64,000 nt of DNA, from positions 79,851,910-79,915,909 of the forward strand of contig CM061237.1 in NCBI GenBank assembly GCA_030848705.1, read 5' to 3'. The notes beneath the pieces are model-generated. The model saw nothing but the letters and a program-made list of their open reading frames with translations. It was not told the origin of the DNA and ran no database searches. The position numbers were made by a program, and so were the translations under genes. Of this stretch, positions 1-12,432 are shown piece after piece. Each line of letters starts with the position of its first letter. Within the stretch, counting starts at the first letter, position 1. This DNA is from Heracleum sosnowskyi. Its lineage: Eukaryota; Streptophyta; Magnoliopsida; Apiales; Apiaceae.

Positions 1-2279
1 GAGGTCTAATAATAAGACCGGACGAACCTTCAAGGGATAAATAAGTGACGAGACGAGAGTTTAAGGATCGTTCATGATTCATCAAGAGATATGACAAAGA
101 AAATGGAGTAGAGTCTCCAAAGCAGAAGAGGTAGAGGTAGTATAGCCAGTATTGATTCGACTTGAACGAAACCTGTTACTCGTAGTCGGTTATAGTTGCC
201 CATAAGGAGGCGGCATACGTAAGAACCAAGATGTTCAGATTTTCACGAACGATTAAGGGTACTTAGTTGCCTAGAATAGTGAAAGGAATTGCTTTGGCTA
301 TGAGGTTTCAATCCCCCACGACCAGCGATTCCACTGAAAATAGTGTCTATTACATCATTGAGGGATTTTATTATCTCAAGGAGAATTTGGGTATATGTAC
401 CATGCAAATGTTATTGTAAGACAAGCACGCTAAGACGGAATCGAGAACGAGATTTACCACCCTCAGGAAACCAAGAAGGAATTATGAGGATAGAACAGAA
501 AGGTCGGAAATCAGATCCGAGCATTACTAGTAGGTAAATAGATTGATCAAATTTCCCAGATTTGGAGAGAAATTCAGCAAATTTTGGCAAACCTTGTCTT
601 TCTGATTACCAGAGGATGTCACCAAAGAGAGTGGAAACTAGAGCGAACCCTGTGGATTGGGTAAGATGGCCGCTATATGGGTTGGTGGACAGACCCTGAT
701 GGCTATAATTGATTGTAGAGATTAAATGATGAAGTTGAGATTGGACGGTAAAGGCAAAATATATTTAAGGACCAAGACGGACTGAGAAATTCTGGGATTG
801 ACTTAAATGAAAAGGCTATTGTGCCAAAAGTGTTAAGCTTATGTAGCACACGGGATTGATATGTGAGAAGGAATAGTGGGTATAAGGATGATTGAAATAG
901 AGACCGGATTTAAGCTTGTAGTTTCTAACGATCTTCCGAAGTACCGCCCAGTCGACATGTGGAATTGTCATTTCTATGGGCGACAACGGTATCGAAGTCT
1001 TCTTATAGAACATAACGCTTACTTAAGATGCTTGCGCCGGGTCGAATAAAACCCCCTTCGATTGCAAATGTTGATGGTTGAATTCTTAGCGACTATTATA
1101 AGTCGGCAATGATCGAACACCTTAGAGTGCGTGGAAAAGAAAAGCTTTGGAATTGAACGATTATCCATTAGAGGAGCCGACATAAAAGGCATCCGTAGAG
1201 ACCTTGGTAGTACCCTCCCCATTTGCAAATTATGTGGGGTACCTCCCCAATCTATGATCTATCTTGACCTCTCTCTAGGAAAGAATTCTGATAAAGGGTA
1301 TATTCCCTCTTCGAAGTTATTTTATAACACTTGTGCTAAACCATATTCAGTTTCAATTGTGCTAGAGGCTGTCACGATGCCTACTTTCAGGTTTTCAAAG
1401 CCCTGTCAAATGATGTTATTCAAGCTTCCACTTTTCTTCAAATAATGAATAACCCTTGCTTGTTAAGTACCAGTATCTTTTTGGTTATTCTTTTCTTTGG
1501 AAACCGCACCTTTGGAATCTGTTCAATTTTAATCCAAGGTGTTCCTTTAAGAAATATTGTCGAAAGACGATAATCATTAAATTGATATCAAATTGCTTTC
1601 ATACTTTTCAACTTCCACTGAGATGAACAACCCTATACTTATAGGGGCTACAAGGACTATCTGTCTGTGTGATAGAAGTCTGATGGGACGCCATCACTTG
1701 TAAGTTGTGAAATACAAGAAGGCTAATTACCTTTAGTAATGTCTCAATCGAGGCACACAACGTTGAGTTCTTATGATCATGTTGATCTCTCGGTAAATTC
1801 TTTTACCTCCGATAAGGTTACCTTAAAACTCATAACCTTATGATCACAAGTGTGTGACTTTTTCCTTGATATGGGAGCTGTCTTTTCAAGGCCCCATGAT
1901 TTTGTTATCCTCATTGAATTCTAAGGGGAGGCCAACCAGGTCAAATAAGTCAAAATTCGCTGATAGGAATTAGATTCGCAACGAAATCGCCTATGACAGG
2001 AGCGAATCCCTAAGACGAATAGAATGTTAGTGACATATCAATGAAATTGGTTTATTCTCCCAAGGATATTATGATAATGGAAAGCGTGTCAATCGATATA
2101 TGTGAAAGGAATAGCGATGTGCCGTGAACTCCAGTGACAACGGTGTTAGATAGATGCCCTATAGTGGAATTGAGATTTTGGAGGAGTTGTTTACGAATGG
2201 ACACTACCTCTGGGTTAGCAAGATAAGTACTGGCGATGGAGTCAGAGGGAGCTGGTATTGTGACTTGGGAGAGGTGCAG
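1..2279. other. Degenerate sequence, probably leader and gag of element A
   Basis: There is no convincing gene here. Near 616 a short plus-strand stretch resembles the start of a Tekay gag (MSPKRVETRAN, compare MPPRRVGTRAN in element E). The 1.6 kb between this and the next clear gag piece at about 2290 is longer than expected, so an unrecognised insertion may be present between about 660 and 2170. The 104-codon open frame at 1131-1445 shows no family resemblance I know. Confidence 0.4.
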
Positions 2280-4260
2280 CGTGTGTTGTTTTTAGAGGAA
2301 TAATTTTCGGAAATATATGGAGACCCGAATGAAAATGAAAGTTAAAGAGTTAAAACAAGAAACCATGACTGTGACCAAGTATGAGGCCAAGTTTTCCGAA
2401 TTATTGAGGTTTGTTCCGGAGTTTGTGAACACAGAGTAAAAGAAAGCCAGTAGGTTTCAACCAGGGCTACCTTCAACCAGCAGCCCACTGTCAGGACCTT
2501 TAAATAGCAGATACCCTTCTATACTATTTAGACAGAGCTAATGCATCGTTGTATATCAAGAAGTTGCATGACAATTAAACCTTAAGGCCGAGCCGCTGAG
2601 GGAATAATTACAAGTAGAAATAGCCAATCGAGGGATTTTCCCATAAGACTGGTACATCCAGGTTGTGAACTAGAAATATGAGGTCGACCCTTTTGATAGA
2701 CCTGATTCCTTTCAAGTTGGGAGAAGTTGGTATCATAATAAGGATGGGTTGGTTGACACCCAATGGAGCCCAGACTGATTGTAAGGGAGAGAGAGTAATA
2801 AATAAAGGACGGAGACAAATTCAGAGATTCTTGAATATAGTTCAGACTAAGAAACTATTACGCCAGAGATCCGAGGCTTAATTATCTCTTATGGTTGACG
2901 CCAAGAAAAGAGACACCAAGTATAAAGGAAACTACAGTGGTTTTGGGAGGCTATACAAGATCTTAATGCGCTACCAAATATCGATTGGGATGACATGAGA
3001 ATGAATAACGAGTATTCAGGTTATAGTGCCGCATCTCCTGTTAGCCTCAGTGAGAATGAAAGAGTTAGCGACTCAGTTACAAGAATTGTTGGGCAAGGAT
3101 ATGATAAGACCCAGTGTACCACCGTGGAGAGCCCGGTGTTGTAGTAAGAGAGAAAGATGTTAGCACAAGATTATGCATCGAACCTCGAGAGTTGTATGAG
3201 TTCGACATGGAGAATAGGTACCCTTGTAAATGATTGTTTGATCAGCGGAAGAACGCTGTGTATTTCCAAATTTATTTAAGAACTGGATATCACCAGTTGG
3301 GAGTTAAATCCGAGGATATACCCAAGACTGCGATTCGTACTAGGAATAGACACTTCGAGTTTTCAGCGAAGTTATTTTGGGTTGATTAATGCACCCACAA
3401 ATTTTATGGAATGTAATGAATTGGCTTTGAGTTACCCGTGATAGTAGATAACATGAGGTAGAGAAATGGCTAGAATTGACCTAGGATTATGACTGGGAGA
3501 TACACTACCATCCGGGGAAGGCCAATGTGGTGGCCGATACCCTTAATTAAAAAGACAGAGATGGATTCCGAATGATCGGGAATTAAAGGATGAGATTTTA
3601 CACAAAACCCAAGTTAGTCCAACAAACTAGAAAGACAAAAGATTTCACCAACAAGCGGCTAGTGATAACCAAGACAGACAGAGAAAGCATGCGGACTAAG
3701 CCCGCGAGTATAGAGATAGTACTGCTATTGATAAGCTAAATGGCATGTTGATGAATGACAAGAAAGTTTATGTTGGTGTATTTTATGTACAAACAAGATA
3801 GAGAATATGAGGTTAGAGATTCGTGATGCTAAAAGATATCCTCGTGGAAGTAATTAATGAGATTTGGAAAGAAAGAGAAGTTGAGCCCGAGATTCATTGG
3901 GCCATCTGAGATTTTAAAACGCGTCAGGAAGGTGGCCTACGAGCCAGCCTTACCCCCCCCCCCCCCAAACTTGTAGAATGGTCATAACGGGGTTCATGTG
4001 TTAATGCTACGTCAGTATACTATAGATGCCCGACATAGGTTAGAGTACGAGCAGGTAGATATACAACCTGGTCTGACTTACAAAGAACAACCTGTGGAAA
4101 TCACGGATAGAAAAGAGCAAGTGCTAAGAGACAAGGTTGCCAAGCTAGTGAGAGGTTTGTGGAAAATCAAGAAGTGGAAGAATCCACTTGGGAGTTAGAA
4201 AGTGCAATGGGAGAGAAGTACCCCCCAGTTATTCCTAAGCTGATTCCGGGACGGAATCCT
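2280..4260 (+). pseudogene. gag-pol remnant of element A
   Basis: This is a broken polyprotein gene of the chromovirus type. Visible blocks, in several frames, are a gag matrix/capsid stretch at about 2320-2470 (pattern EAKFSELLRFVPEFV), the end of the protease/linker at about 2690-2880 (LIPFKLGE), RT fragments at about 3040-3420 (GYHQL-V-EDIPKTA), RNase H/integrase scraps at 3480-3700, and the integrase tail with chromodomain at 3830-4240 (KLVRGLW then [11 protein letters not shown] after a frameshift). Several stops are obvious, and a run of 14 C at 3953-3966 interrupts the integrase tail. Much of RT and integrase is missing. It is certainly not functional. Confidence 0.8.
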
Positions 4261-4276
4261 TTTAAGGAGGGGAGAC
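4261..4276 (+). promoter_or_regulatory. Polypurine tract of element A
   Basis: The purine-rich run AAGGAGGGGAGAC immediately precedes the TGTAATA start of the 3' LTR. The same tract sits beside the LTR of element E on the minus strand. In this family it primes plus-strand DNA synthesis. Confidence 0.85.
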
Positions 4277-7200
4277 TGTAATAACCCGAATTTTTGGTAA
4301 AATTAAAACTTTTCTTATTATGATTAAGTGCATAAGTGAATAGTGAATTTGGTGGATGAATAGTGATTTTGAGGGTTAAGAAAATTTTTCATGCCACATA
4401 TGTACGAGACGTAGTGTGGATATTCCGAAGTTATATTAGTGATCTACGGAGTAAATAAGTGAATGCAAAGACGATCGGAATTCAGAAATTCCAAATTTTA
4501 TTTTGGTGTAGTATTTGACAGGGCAGTGAATTATATATTATTATATTCAAGAAATGAGCTATTAAATTTGAGGATTTAATATTTTGGAATTTTATTATAT
4601 TTGATTTGAGGATTTAGAACGAAAACCGCTGATACTTTATAACGAGATTAAGCGATTAAGCAAACGAATCATGGATTAAGGATTGAAATTATGACAAGAT
4701 TAAATATCCTGCACGATCATCAAGAGAATTATATCAAGTGGATTCAAGGATTTAAACAAAAAGGAAGCTAACCAAGAGTTAAGGAACTCTATAAAAAAGA
4801 GATTGAGAATATTCGAAGAAACGCGAGAACATTTTCTAAGAACAAGGAATAAAGAGGGAATAGATAAGGGATGTTGGAATTAATATTGATTTAAGGGATT
4901 GTGCCACGGTGGAATAATAAAATGCAACATATAAGCTGTAACGTATTGATTTTATTAAAAGAACACAAAGACGATCCAATTGGTGGAAGAAGAAAAACCA
5001 AGGTATCATGCATGAAAGTCAACCAAAAGGTTAATGGTGTATTTGCAACATTGGCAAAAATGGGGTTGTTTGATGAGAGAGCAACAAGTGGACCAATGGG
5101 TGATTGACAACACAAAATAAAGGATGCATCCAAGTTAAAAAGCAAAAGAAAAGCAAAGATGAGCAAAAGCTCTCCAATCTGCCAAACAAGAGCACAACTC
5201 AAAGAAAAATTCATATCTCCACTTCTATCCATCCATAAATCACCACGTTTTAACCATATCTTCTACACTCCATGGGTAACCTTCGTTCAAAATTTCATGG
5301 TCAACAAAGGAGTGTAGCCTAGACAAATCTCTTCCCCAAGTTGGAGAACCCAATCTGTCCAGTTTCTGTCCAGCGGAAAGATGGGGCTCAAAACCCTAGC
5401 TAGGAAGCTTCAAATTGGACGATATATAACTCAAAAGAAACCTTATGAAGATCACAAGGTCTGGTAGAAATTTTATCACCAAACTCTTATTTTTCGATTT
5501 GTTATGAATTTTACAAGATGAGGATGAATAGTAACTTCAAGTGGTTTTCTTGTTTTGATCTTAAGGATTTAGCACTTTAAGGACCATCTAAAGCTTGTTA
5601 AAGGTTTATAAGCACTTGATAGTGTTGTTAGAGCATCCAAGGAGGTAAAACCCTAACCCACCCTTTGAGTTCATATGAGTTTTGATGATTGTTTCGATGT
5701 TATAAGCTTAAGAGATCATGTTTAAGTATTTTAGTTGTTATTTAACTTTGTGAAATATGAAAAATGGTGGGTGTTGGATTGTAGCCACACCACTGACCTT
5801 AGAAAATTAAAAAGGTTGTTTGTTGAGGTTGTGGATGTATGGTATGCCCGGTGTTGCTTGGTTATGTTGTGACAAAATTGGATTATTCGATTTTATGCCG
5901 TCGTAATGCCCGATTTTCGGTAACTCTACAAACTGCCTAGAATCCGAAAACCTAACTGCCTCTTTTGGTTCAGTGATGAACATGAGTGTGTAGATCTTTG
6001 TTTCTAGTTTACGTGAGCGCAAGAATCATGTCATTACGATTTACGGTTTATGAGATATGACCATTTTAGTGAAAGTGGTTCAAGGAATGAGATTGCAGAA
6101 ATGTACCAACTTTGTGGCTATGTTTGAGACCCTTAAGAGTTGTTTTAAAATATGAAATTTTGTATTGAAGTGTCAAGGTCAGTTACGAATATTTGTACGA
6201 AGGTTTCGAGTCTAAAAGATTATTTTCCAATTTTATAAAAATGTGTTAGCCGAGGTTGCGCAAGTGAAAACCACTAAGAACATGACTTAGAAACCAATGT
6301 TGTAAATGGTTAAGTATAACTTGTAGTCGAGGATCGATTTCGGACTAAACCTACGACTTAAGTAATTGTCGATTAAACATGGACTTAGTATGAGCCTATA
6401 ACGAGCTAGTAATGCCTTGGTTGTGTTTCGCTTACGTGTTTAAGCATTGAGTACAAGTGGATTATCCAGGGGATTAATCGTGCGTTTTCTTTGACTTTGT
6501 CTAGATTGTCCGGCATCGTCGCGAACCCCTATCACTTCTCGAGCATCAGGCAAGTTTTCAAAACCTATACTACTGTTGTTGTGATAATAACTGTTTTCAA
6601 TTATGATATGCGATTGCGATATATAAATTGCATGATTGTTTTTCGAACTGCTATATATATAGCGATATTCGAGGATATGACCTGATGTTGGGACTTATAA
6701 GCTAGATATGGGATATCAGCTATAAGCCAGATTTTATAAAGGTCCTAGGGTAAGGGCGTATGATATTTCTTTAAATCCGAGGTAATCATATTTCTGTATA
6801 TATTAAAGGTTATTTTCCGATAAAGATATCGGGCATCTGTTATTCGAGGATTATTTATTTAATGAATATTATTATTCATTCGAGGTTTAATTATTTATTA
6901 TTCATTCGAGGTTTAATTATTTAATATTCATTCGAGGTTTAATTATTTAATATTCATTCGAGGTTTAATTATTTATTATTCATTCGAGGTTTAATTATTT
7001 ATTATTCATTCGAGGTTTAATTATTTATTATTCATTCGAGGTTTAATTATTTAATGAATTTTATTATTCATTCGAGGTTTAATTATTTATTATTCATTTG
7101 AGGTTTAATTATTTAATATTCATTCGAGGTTATTTATTTAATATTCATTCGAGGTTTATTTATTTAATGAATATTATTTCTGAATATTCATTTGATCATG

Positions 7201-8872
7201 ATTTACTTAATGAATATTATTTTCGAATATTCATTTAAGATTTACTTATTTAATAAATATTATTAAGTATTTTTAAATCAAAAAGAGGTTCCCAAAACAA
7301 TGTTTTTCCATTTAAATCTCTCTTTTAAAGGGGATTTAACTGCTCGCTCAACTATCAAAAATATGGGAAACCTGATTTAAGTGACTACTACTCTTTTTAA
7401 ACTCTCAATTCAAAAACTGTCAGGGGACACATATTTTCTCGAAGCAATGTAATTGCTGCAAGTCAAATATTGTGTTACCACCTCAACGATCGAGGGGTAA
7501 ATTCATGGAACAAGTCGATATCCATTAACAAGCAATAGCTTGGGAAATATTGGAGAATCTTCCTTTCCAACCTAGATATAACTACTTAGTGGAGTCGTAT
7601 CAACAAGTGTTACACTTGGGGAAAGGAGGAAGATCTTTACGTTTCAGAGTCATGGATTTCATCTGAACTAGGAGTGGTGTAAGTGGTCCAGTTGCGCCGA
7701 CCCATCCAACTTTTATTGCCCCAAATGGGCCGGGAGATCCAGAAAGGCGGTAGACAATGTCATGCTGTCGTGATTCTTCCATCTACATGTAGAAAACTAT
7801 TTGAGCGGTACGACCTGCTACTGATCATAGCAAGGTTAGGTACAGCGGGCGCGGTAGCAACTCCAGTATTAGTTCATCATCCAATTTGGATATTCCTGCA
7901 ACATGCATTGGGATGAAGAACCAATCATGTTGGCAGGAGGTCGAAAAGTGTTTGGAAATGAAGTGACAATAAATTCATGCAACTTCATCCTTTATTTTAT
8001 GAGTTATGACTCTGATAAAACCTTACTCAGATTATGTATATAAGTGGATTTTGGGTTACGGAACATTATATGAAATTTTCCTTATAACTTCACCTTTTAA
8101 GTTATATGTTGATATTTTGCTTACATAGCAGATATTTTTGGAAAGGTTATATTGGTTTACTTTGAAACCTCATCTTTTATATTATACTAGAACTTTGTTC
8201 ATAATATAGTAAAAGTTTGCAGAAATATTATGAAAATGATATTTGAAGTACAATAATGGTACTGTTTTTGGGAATACATTCCAATAAGGAAATAATTTCA
8301 GTATCGAGATATTTTGACAAATTATTGTCTTATACCCGCTTTATTCTGGGTTGAGTTAAAGGCAGGATTATGCCATATTTTTATTACCTTGCTGAGCTAT
8401 CGCTCACTCTTGATATTATTTTATATATATTATATAGCAGCGAAGCAGGATGCCAATGGGACGGCACATACCCCGCAAGGCGTTTCCATAAACAGTTTCT
8501 AGCAGTGATCCCGAAGAGTAGTACGAACCAATCGAATCAGGCTACAGCTTTTGGTATTCAACTTATGTATAGATATGAATGGTATGAGAGGATTGTGAGC
8601 ATCAGAAGGCTAAGTTGGTAATGTAACATTACTTATAAATTGTATCAGTGACAGATTCAAAAGACATTTGGGTATTGTAATAAAAATTATTTATTCCGCA
8701 GTTGTTGTATCGTGTCGTTTCTGAGACTCTAACCTGTGTGTGTGTGTGCGAGACATATATTGTGGGGTCATGAGCAGGTGAATTATGAACGGTGTGAGTA
8801 ATACAGGTAAGGCAAGGAGTAAATGGATCGTGACTACTCTAAATCCCTGACCCCAGATTTGGGGCTGTTACA
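4277..8872 (+). repeat. 3' LTR of element A (4596 bp)
   Basis: The LTR begins TGTAATAACCCG next to the polypurine tract and ends GGGGCTGTTACA, a TG...CA boundary. It is very long even for the Tekay lineage. Blocks match the element E LTR in reverse complement, for instance 7300-7750 against 51200-51700. A TATAAAAAAG motif at 4790-4799 is a possible promoter element. It holds a 26-bp minisatellite and a short GT microsatellite near 8740. No gene is seen in it; small open frames look incidental. Confidence 0.85.
6870..7165 (+). repeat. 26-bp minisatellite in the LTR of element A
   Basis: About ten near-identical copies of ATTCATTCGAGGTTTAATTA plus TTTATT or TTTAAT lie in tandem, with looser copies on both sides. 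The corresponding part of the element E LTR (about 51690-52255) carries a related but separately rearranged AT-rich array. Confidence 0.9.
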
Positions 8873-8874
8873 AA

Positions 8875-9073
8875 TCTCATCTTATAGCTGTTAAACGTAT
8901 CTTTAGATATCTTAAGGGAACCCCAAATCTTGGAATTTGTTACCCTAAGGATACATGATTTGATCTTATTGGCTATAAAGACTCAGATTTTGCAGGTTGT
9001 AAGATTGATCGAAAGAGTACTTCAGGAAGCTATCAGTTTTTTGGACGAAGGTTAGTTTCCTGGTATAGCAAGA
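8875..9073 (+). pseudogene. Ty1/copia pol fragment (RT end and RNase H start)
   Basis: Sixty-six in-frame codons read from the RT/connection motif HLIAVKRIFRYLKGTPNLG into the RNase H start DSDFAGCKIDRKSTSG. One stop (TGA, 8956-8958) interrupts it. The frame breaks at the codons for tryptophan-tyrosine-serine-lysine, where element B inserted; the last five bases CAAGA are its target duplication. The reading frame resumes at 34088 and, as a second copy, at 12204. Confidence 0.88.
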
Positions 9074-12000
9074 TGTAATATCTGTGAACGTTATTAATAA
9101 TAAATTATATGTTGAGAGTATAATAATTGTTTTGGGATTAATTGGTATGTTATTTATTAAGATTATTTGGTGATATGTGCTAATCGTTATGTTCCGGAGA
9201 CCCCTTTCGATTATCATGTCAGATGAAATATCTTGAGTCTTGAGCCTCGTTTTGAAATTCAAGGCCCCGTTGAAATTTTGTACATCATTATTCTTTCATT
9301 GTTCGTGTCCGAATCATTATCGGATAATTTCCTACATAATATTGATTCTCGAATACTTTGCTAATATCAGTTTTGTTCAAAAAGGGAGAAATTTTTTCGT
9401 ACCCTAATTGTCTAGGGCAATTGATATATCATCCATATCAATGATACATCTGTTATAGCCTCATTATTCTTGAGCATTCGTTATATAAATGATATGTATT
9501 GATTTGGATAATTATCAGTTGTTGTGGATAATTATCACCTCGTAAAGAGTGTATTTTACTTTATTAAAGATTTAAAGCGATCCAGTGGATCTATATCGAT
9601 CCAAAAATGTCGTTTGGGGTATTATTTTTCAAAAAATATATAAAGACGAATCGTACATTATCCTACGTATAATCCACATTTCATATAAGTAAAAATATAA
9701 AAATCCCCGAACCGTGTTCTTCGTGTTCTTGAAGATCGAACCAATTTTTGGAAGTGTTATTGAAATCCAAATCACAAGTTCAAGTACTCAAATCAAAGCT
9801 CTTGATCTCTAGATTCAGAATCTTCAAACCATATCATCATCTGGTAATTTTTCGATTTTATATGAATTTTTCAATTTTCGAATTAAATTAGGGTTCTTGA
9901 TTAAAATTGGGGATTTTCATTCTGTTGATTGTTCTTGCAATTGATTGCTTCCAACATGTTCCTAGGGTTCTAATTAGTAGGAATCCATGCTTTAATTTCA
10001 TATTTATGTTCAATTTTGAGATTTCGATTTTCCGGTTTTGACCCGAATTTTTCTTTTTAATAGTCCATTCTTGTTGTTGATCTGACATGATTTTGGATAG
10101 AGGGCTTTGATTGTGTGTGTTCTTAGCTTCATTTTAACACCAAGAACGTAGAGTTTCATGTACGATTTTGGTAGATCGGAAAATTTGTGTAAGGTCGCCA
10201 GAATTTGATCGGGATTAGGATTTCGGCTGTGTTTTTTGTTTGTTTTGATCGGAATGAATAGCTGAGTTTACAAGGAGTGTTTTGGTGTAAAAAGCCCCAA
10301 TTTTTATTGTGTTTTTGGCTCGCCGAAATCCGGAAATTTCCGCCGGATTCTGGAAATTTCCGGTTTATTCTTCCCGACCCTTTTACCCGAATTTTTGACC
10401 CGGTTTCAATCTTCAAAACCCTAATTCATTTTCAGAAAACTGTTTTTGGATTTTATTTTTAAAAATAATTCGAAAATAGTTTAAATATTTATAAAAATCA
10501 TATTATTAATTTAAAAATACATTTTTAAATTCAGAAAATTCTGAAAAATTATATTTATTTATTTAAATTCGAAAACTAATTAAATTTAATTATTTTAATT
10601 ATTTTTATTTAATAATTAATTTATTTAATTAGTTGATTAATTTAATTAATCAATAAATTTTATTTAATTAATTATTAATTACATTTAATTAATCTAAATT
10701 AGATTTAATTATTTTCTTAACTTGAATAATTATTTAAAAATAGTTTGAGTGTTTGGTAATTGTCAATTAATTTTATATTAATTGATTAAATTGTTTTTAA
10801 TTACTTATAATGAGATTAAAAATCCGATTTTCGATTTAAAAATTGTTCGGCACTTATTTTAATTCAAATAAACCTCGAATATTGTCTTAAAAATATTTAT
10901 AAGCACTATATGGTTTATACAAAGTGGAATAATGTGTTTTATTGTCCGTTAGTGCTTTGTACAAGGATTAGTGTCTGAGTTTTGACTATCGAAAAATAAA
11001 TCGGGCGTTCATAAATCTCGGAAATGACCCGATATGCAGTTTAGACTTAAAAAAAAATGAATACGAGTAATATGTCGAGGCTAGAATAAAGTGGTTAGTG
11101 GTACTAATATGAGTTATGTATTCTAGAATCGAGTTCCCGAGGCAAGGGAAAGGAGAAGGTAGAGTAGCGAACGGTAGAGATATTGGCTACGTCGGACCAG
11201 ACAAGTGTCTATTTCTTTCACAAATTATTTAAATGATCTTGTTTACAACATTATGTGCATATTGCCATCAAGTCAACACCAATGACTCAATCCTTATCCT
11301 GTATCTGATCCGATAACACCATTACCCTGAGAATTCCAGATTCGTTTGATTATTCACAGCCTTGTTGAATACTGAAAATCTTCATCTCCAAGTTCACATC
11401 GTATACATTATAACCTTGTTATTCCCTTGAAACGGATGGGTTGCTCCTTTGAAACCATTCCGAACTTGTTTCACGGACTTTGTTTGCTCTTGATCAGTTG
11501 AAGCTCTTTTGCAATTATTATACCATTTCACTTTTGTTGTGATTATTTGTGAAGCATGTATTGCTTATATTCTGTGATAGAATTGGAATGTTTTTAAAAT
11601 TGGGACCAATAATGGTCGGACCAGATTTATGGTCGGAATTAATTAAGGCCAAGATGGCCAAGGATCCTAGTGGAGGACTTTGCTATAAGCAAGTCCGGGG
11701 TTGATGCGTGACTGATCAGCAGCTCAACCTTTGATTTGAATATGATAAATAAAAATCCAATTCTAATCCTTTTACTTCAGATGAAATTGATATAACTGTA
11801 CGTTATGCATTGATTCATATATTTGTGATCTCCATTCATTATGAAACTGCATTGGATATTTATATTGCTTGCTGAGCACGTTTGGCTCATACTTGTTGTT
11901 TCTAACCCTATTCCAGTGAAGCGAGAGAATGAGCAGACTCAGCGCGAGTGACAGTTCGCCAGATGCTAGGAGACCACCCCGTGTGATTGTCATTGGACGG

Positions 12001-12203
12001 GTAGTTGTTGTATTTTGGAAGTTAGACTAGATGTCTAACAATGTTGACTTAGAAGCTTGTTTCATGCCATAATCTGGATGCGGTCTTGGATAAGGGGTAC
12101 TTTATGTCATTATTATATTATGCATGTGTTATATTCAGGTATATTGAGTTTTGTTGGTCGAGTGACTCCCCAAATCTGTACCCCGGGTTTGGAGGGTGTC
12201 ACA
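9074..12203 (+). repeat. LTR of element B, left copy (3130 bp)
   Basis: The LTR runs from TGTAATATCTG to GGGTGTCACA and has CAAGA on both sides (9069-9073 and 12204-12208), so locally it looks like a solo LTR. It is nearly identical to the LTR at 30888-34087. The main difference is a stretch of roughly 60 bp, present at about 33869-33925 and missing here after 12030. It is not followed by a primer binding site, as a normal 5' LTR would be, but by copia sequence. Several hundred bases around 10450-10850 are extremely AT-rich. Confidence 0.9.
9637..9645 (+). promoter_or_regulatory. TATA box in the element B LTR
   Basis: TATATAAAG occurs about 560 bp into the LTR, with the same motif at 31451-31459 in the right LTR. 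The M LTRs have TATAAAAAG at the same place (minus strand, 17851-17859 and 24748-24756). Conservation between the two subfamilies supports a core promoter. Transcription itself is inferred. Confidence 0.6.
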
Positions 12204-12430
12204 CAAGAAGCAGCACTCAATATCCACATCGACAGCTGAAGCTGAATACATAGCTGCAGGTAGCTGTTGTGCTCAAATCTTGTGGATGAGAAACCAACTA
12301 CGAGACTATGGGCTTTTGTTGAACAAGATTCCAATATTCTGTGACAACACAAGCGCCATAACAATCTCCAACAACCCAGTTCAACACTCGAGCACCAAAC
12401 ACATTGATATCAGGTATCATTTTATTCGAG
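12204..12430 (+). pseudogene. Ty1/copia RNase H, duplicate copy
   Basis: This copy of the copia RNase H middle ([31 protein letters not shown]) duplicates 34088-34314 with only a few base differences. It begins with the target duplication CAAGA directly after the left B LTR and ends abruptly in the codons for arginine-glutamate. There it joins minus-strand M sequence through the shared bases GCA. A copia element has one RNase H, so the second copy must come from a rearrangement or a misjoined assembly. Confidence 0.85.
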
Positions 12431-12432
12431 AG

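Larger units (their letters stand above)
1..8872 (+). mobile_element. Element A: decayed Tekay-like Ty3 chromovirus, 3' part
   Basis: This is the 3' portion of a long-LTR Ty3 retrotransposon; its 5' end lies left of the window. Degenerate gag, protease, RT, integrase and chromodomain pieces in the usual order (2280-4260) lead to a polypurine tract and a 4596-bp 3' LTR. The LTR end matches, in reverse complement, the LTR end of element E at 50193, and the two polypurine tracts are identical, so A and E are one family. Its 3' boundary abuts Ty1/copia coding sequence at 8873, so A probably inserted into the copia element. The 5' target duplication cannot be seen. Many stops and frameshifts mark it as much older than E. 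Confidence 0.85.

Noticed and set aside
1131..1445. 104-codon open frame as a host gene
   Set aside because: No recognisable domain and no splice or promoter context. It lies in decayed transposon sequence.
6837..7200. CRISPR-like array
   Set aside because: The 26-bp units are contiguous without spacers, and the context is a plant LTR.
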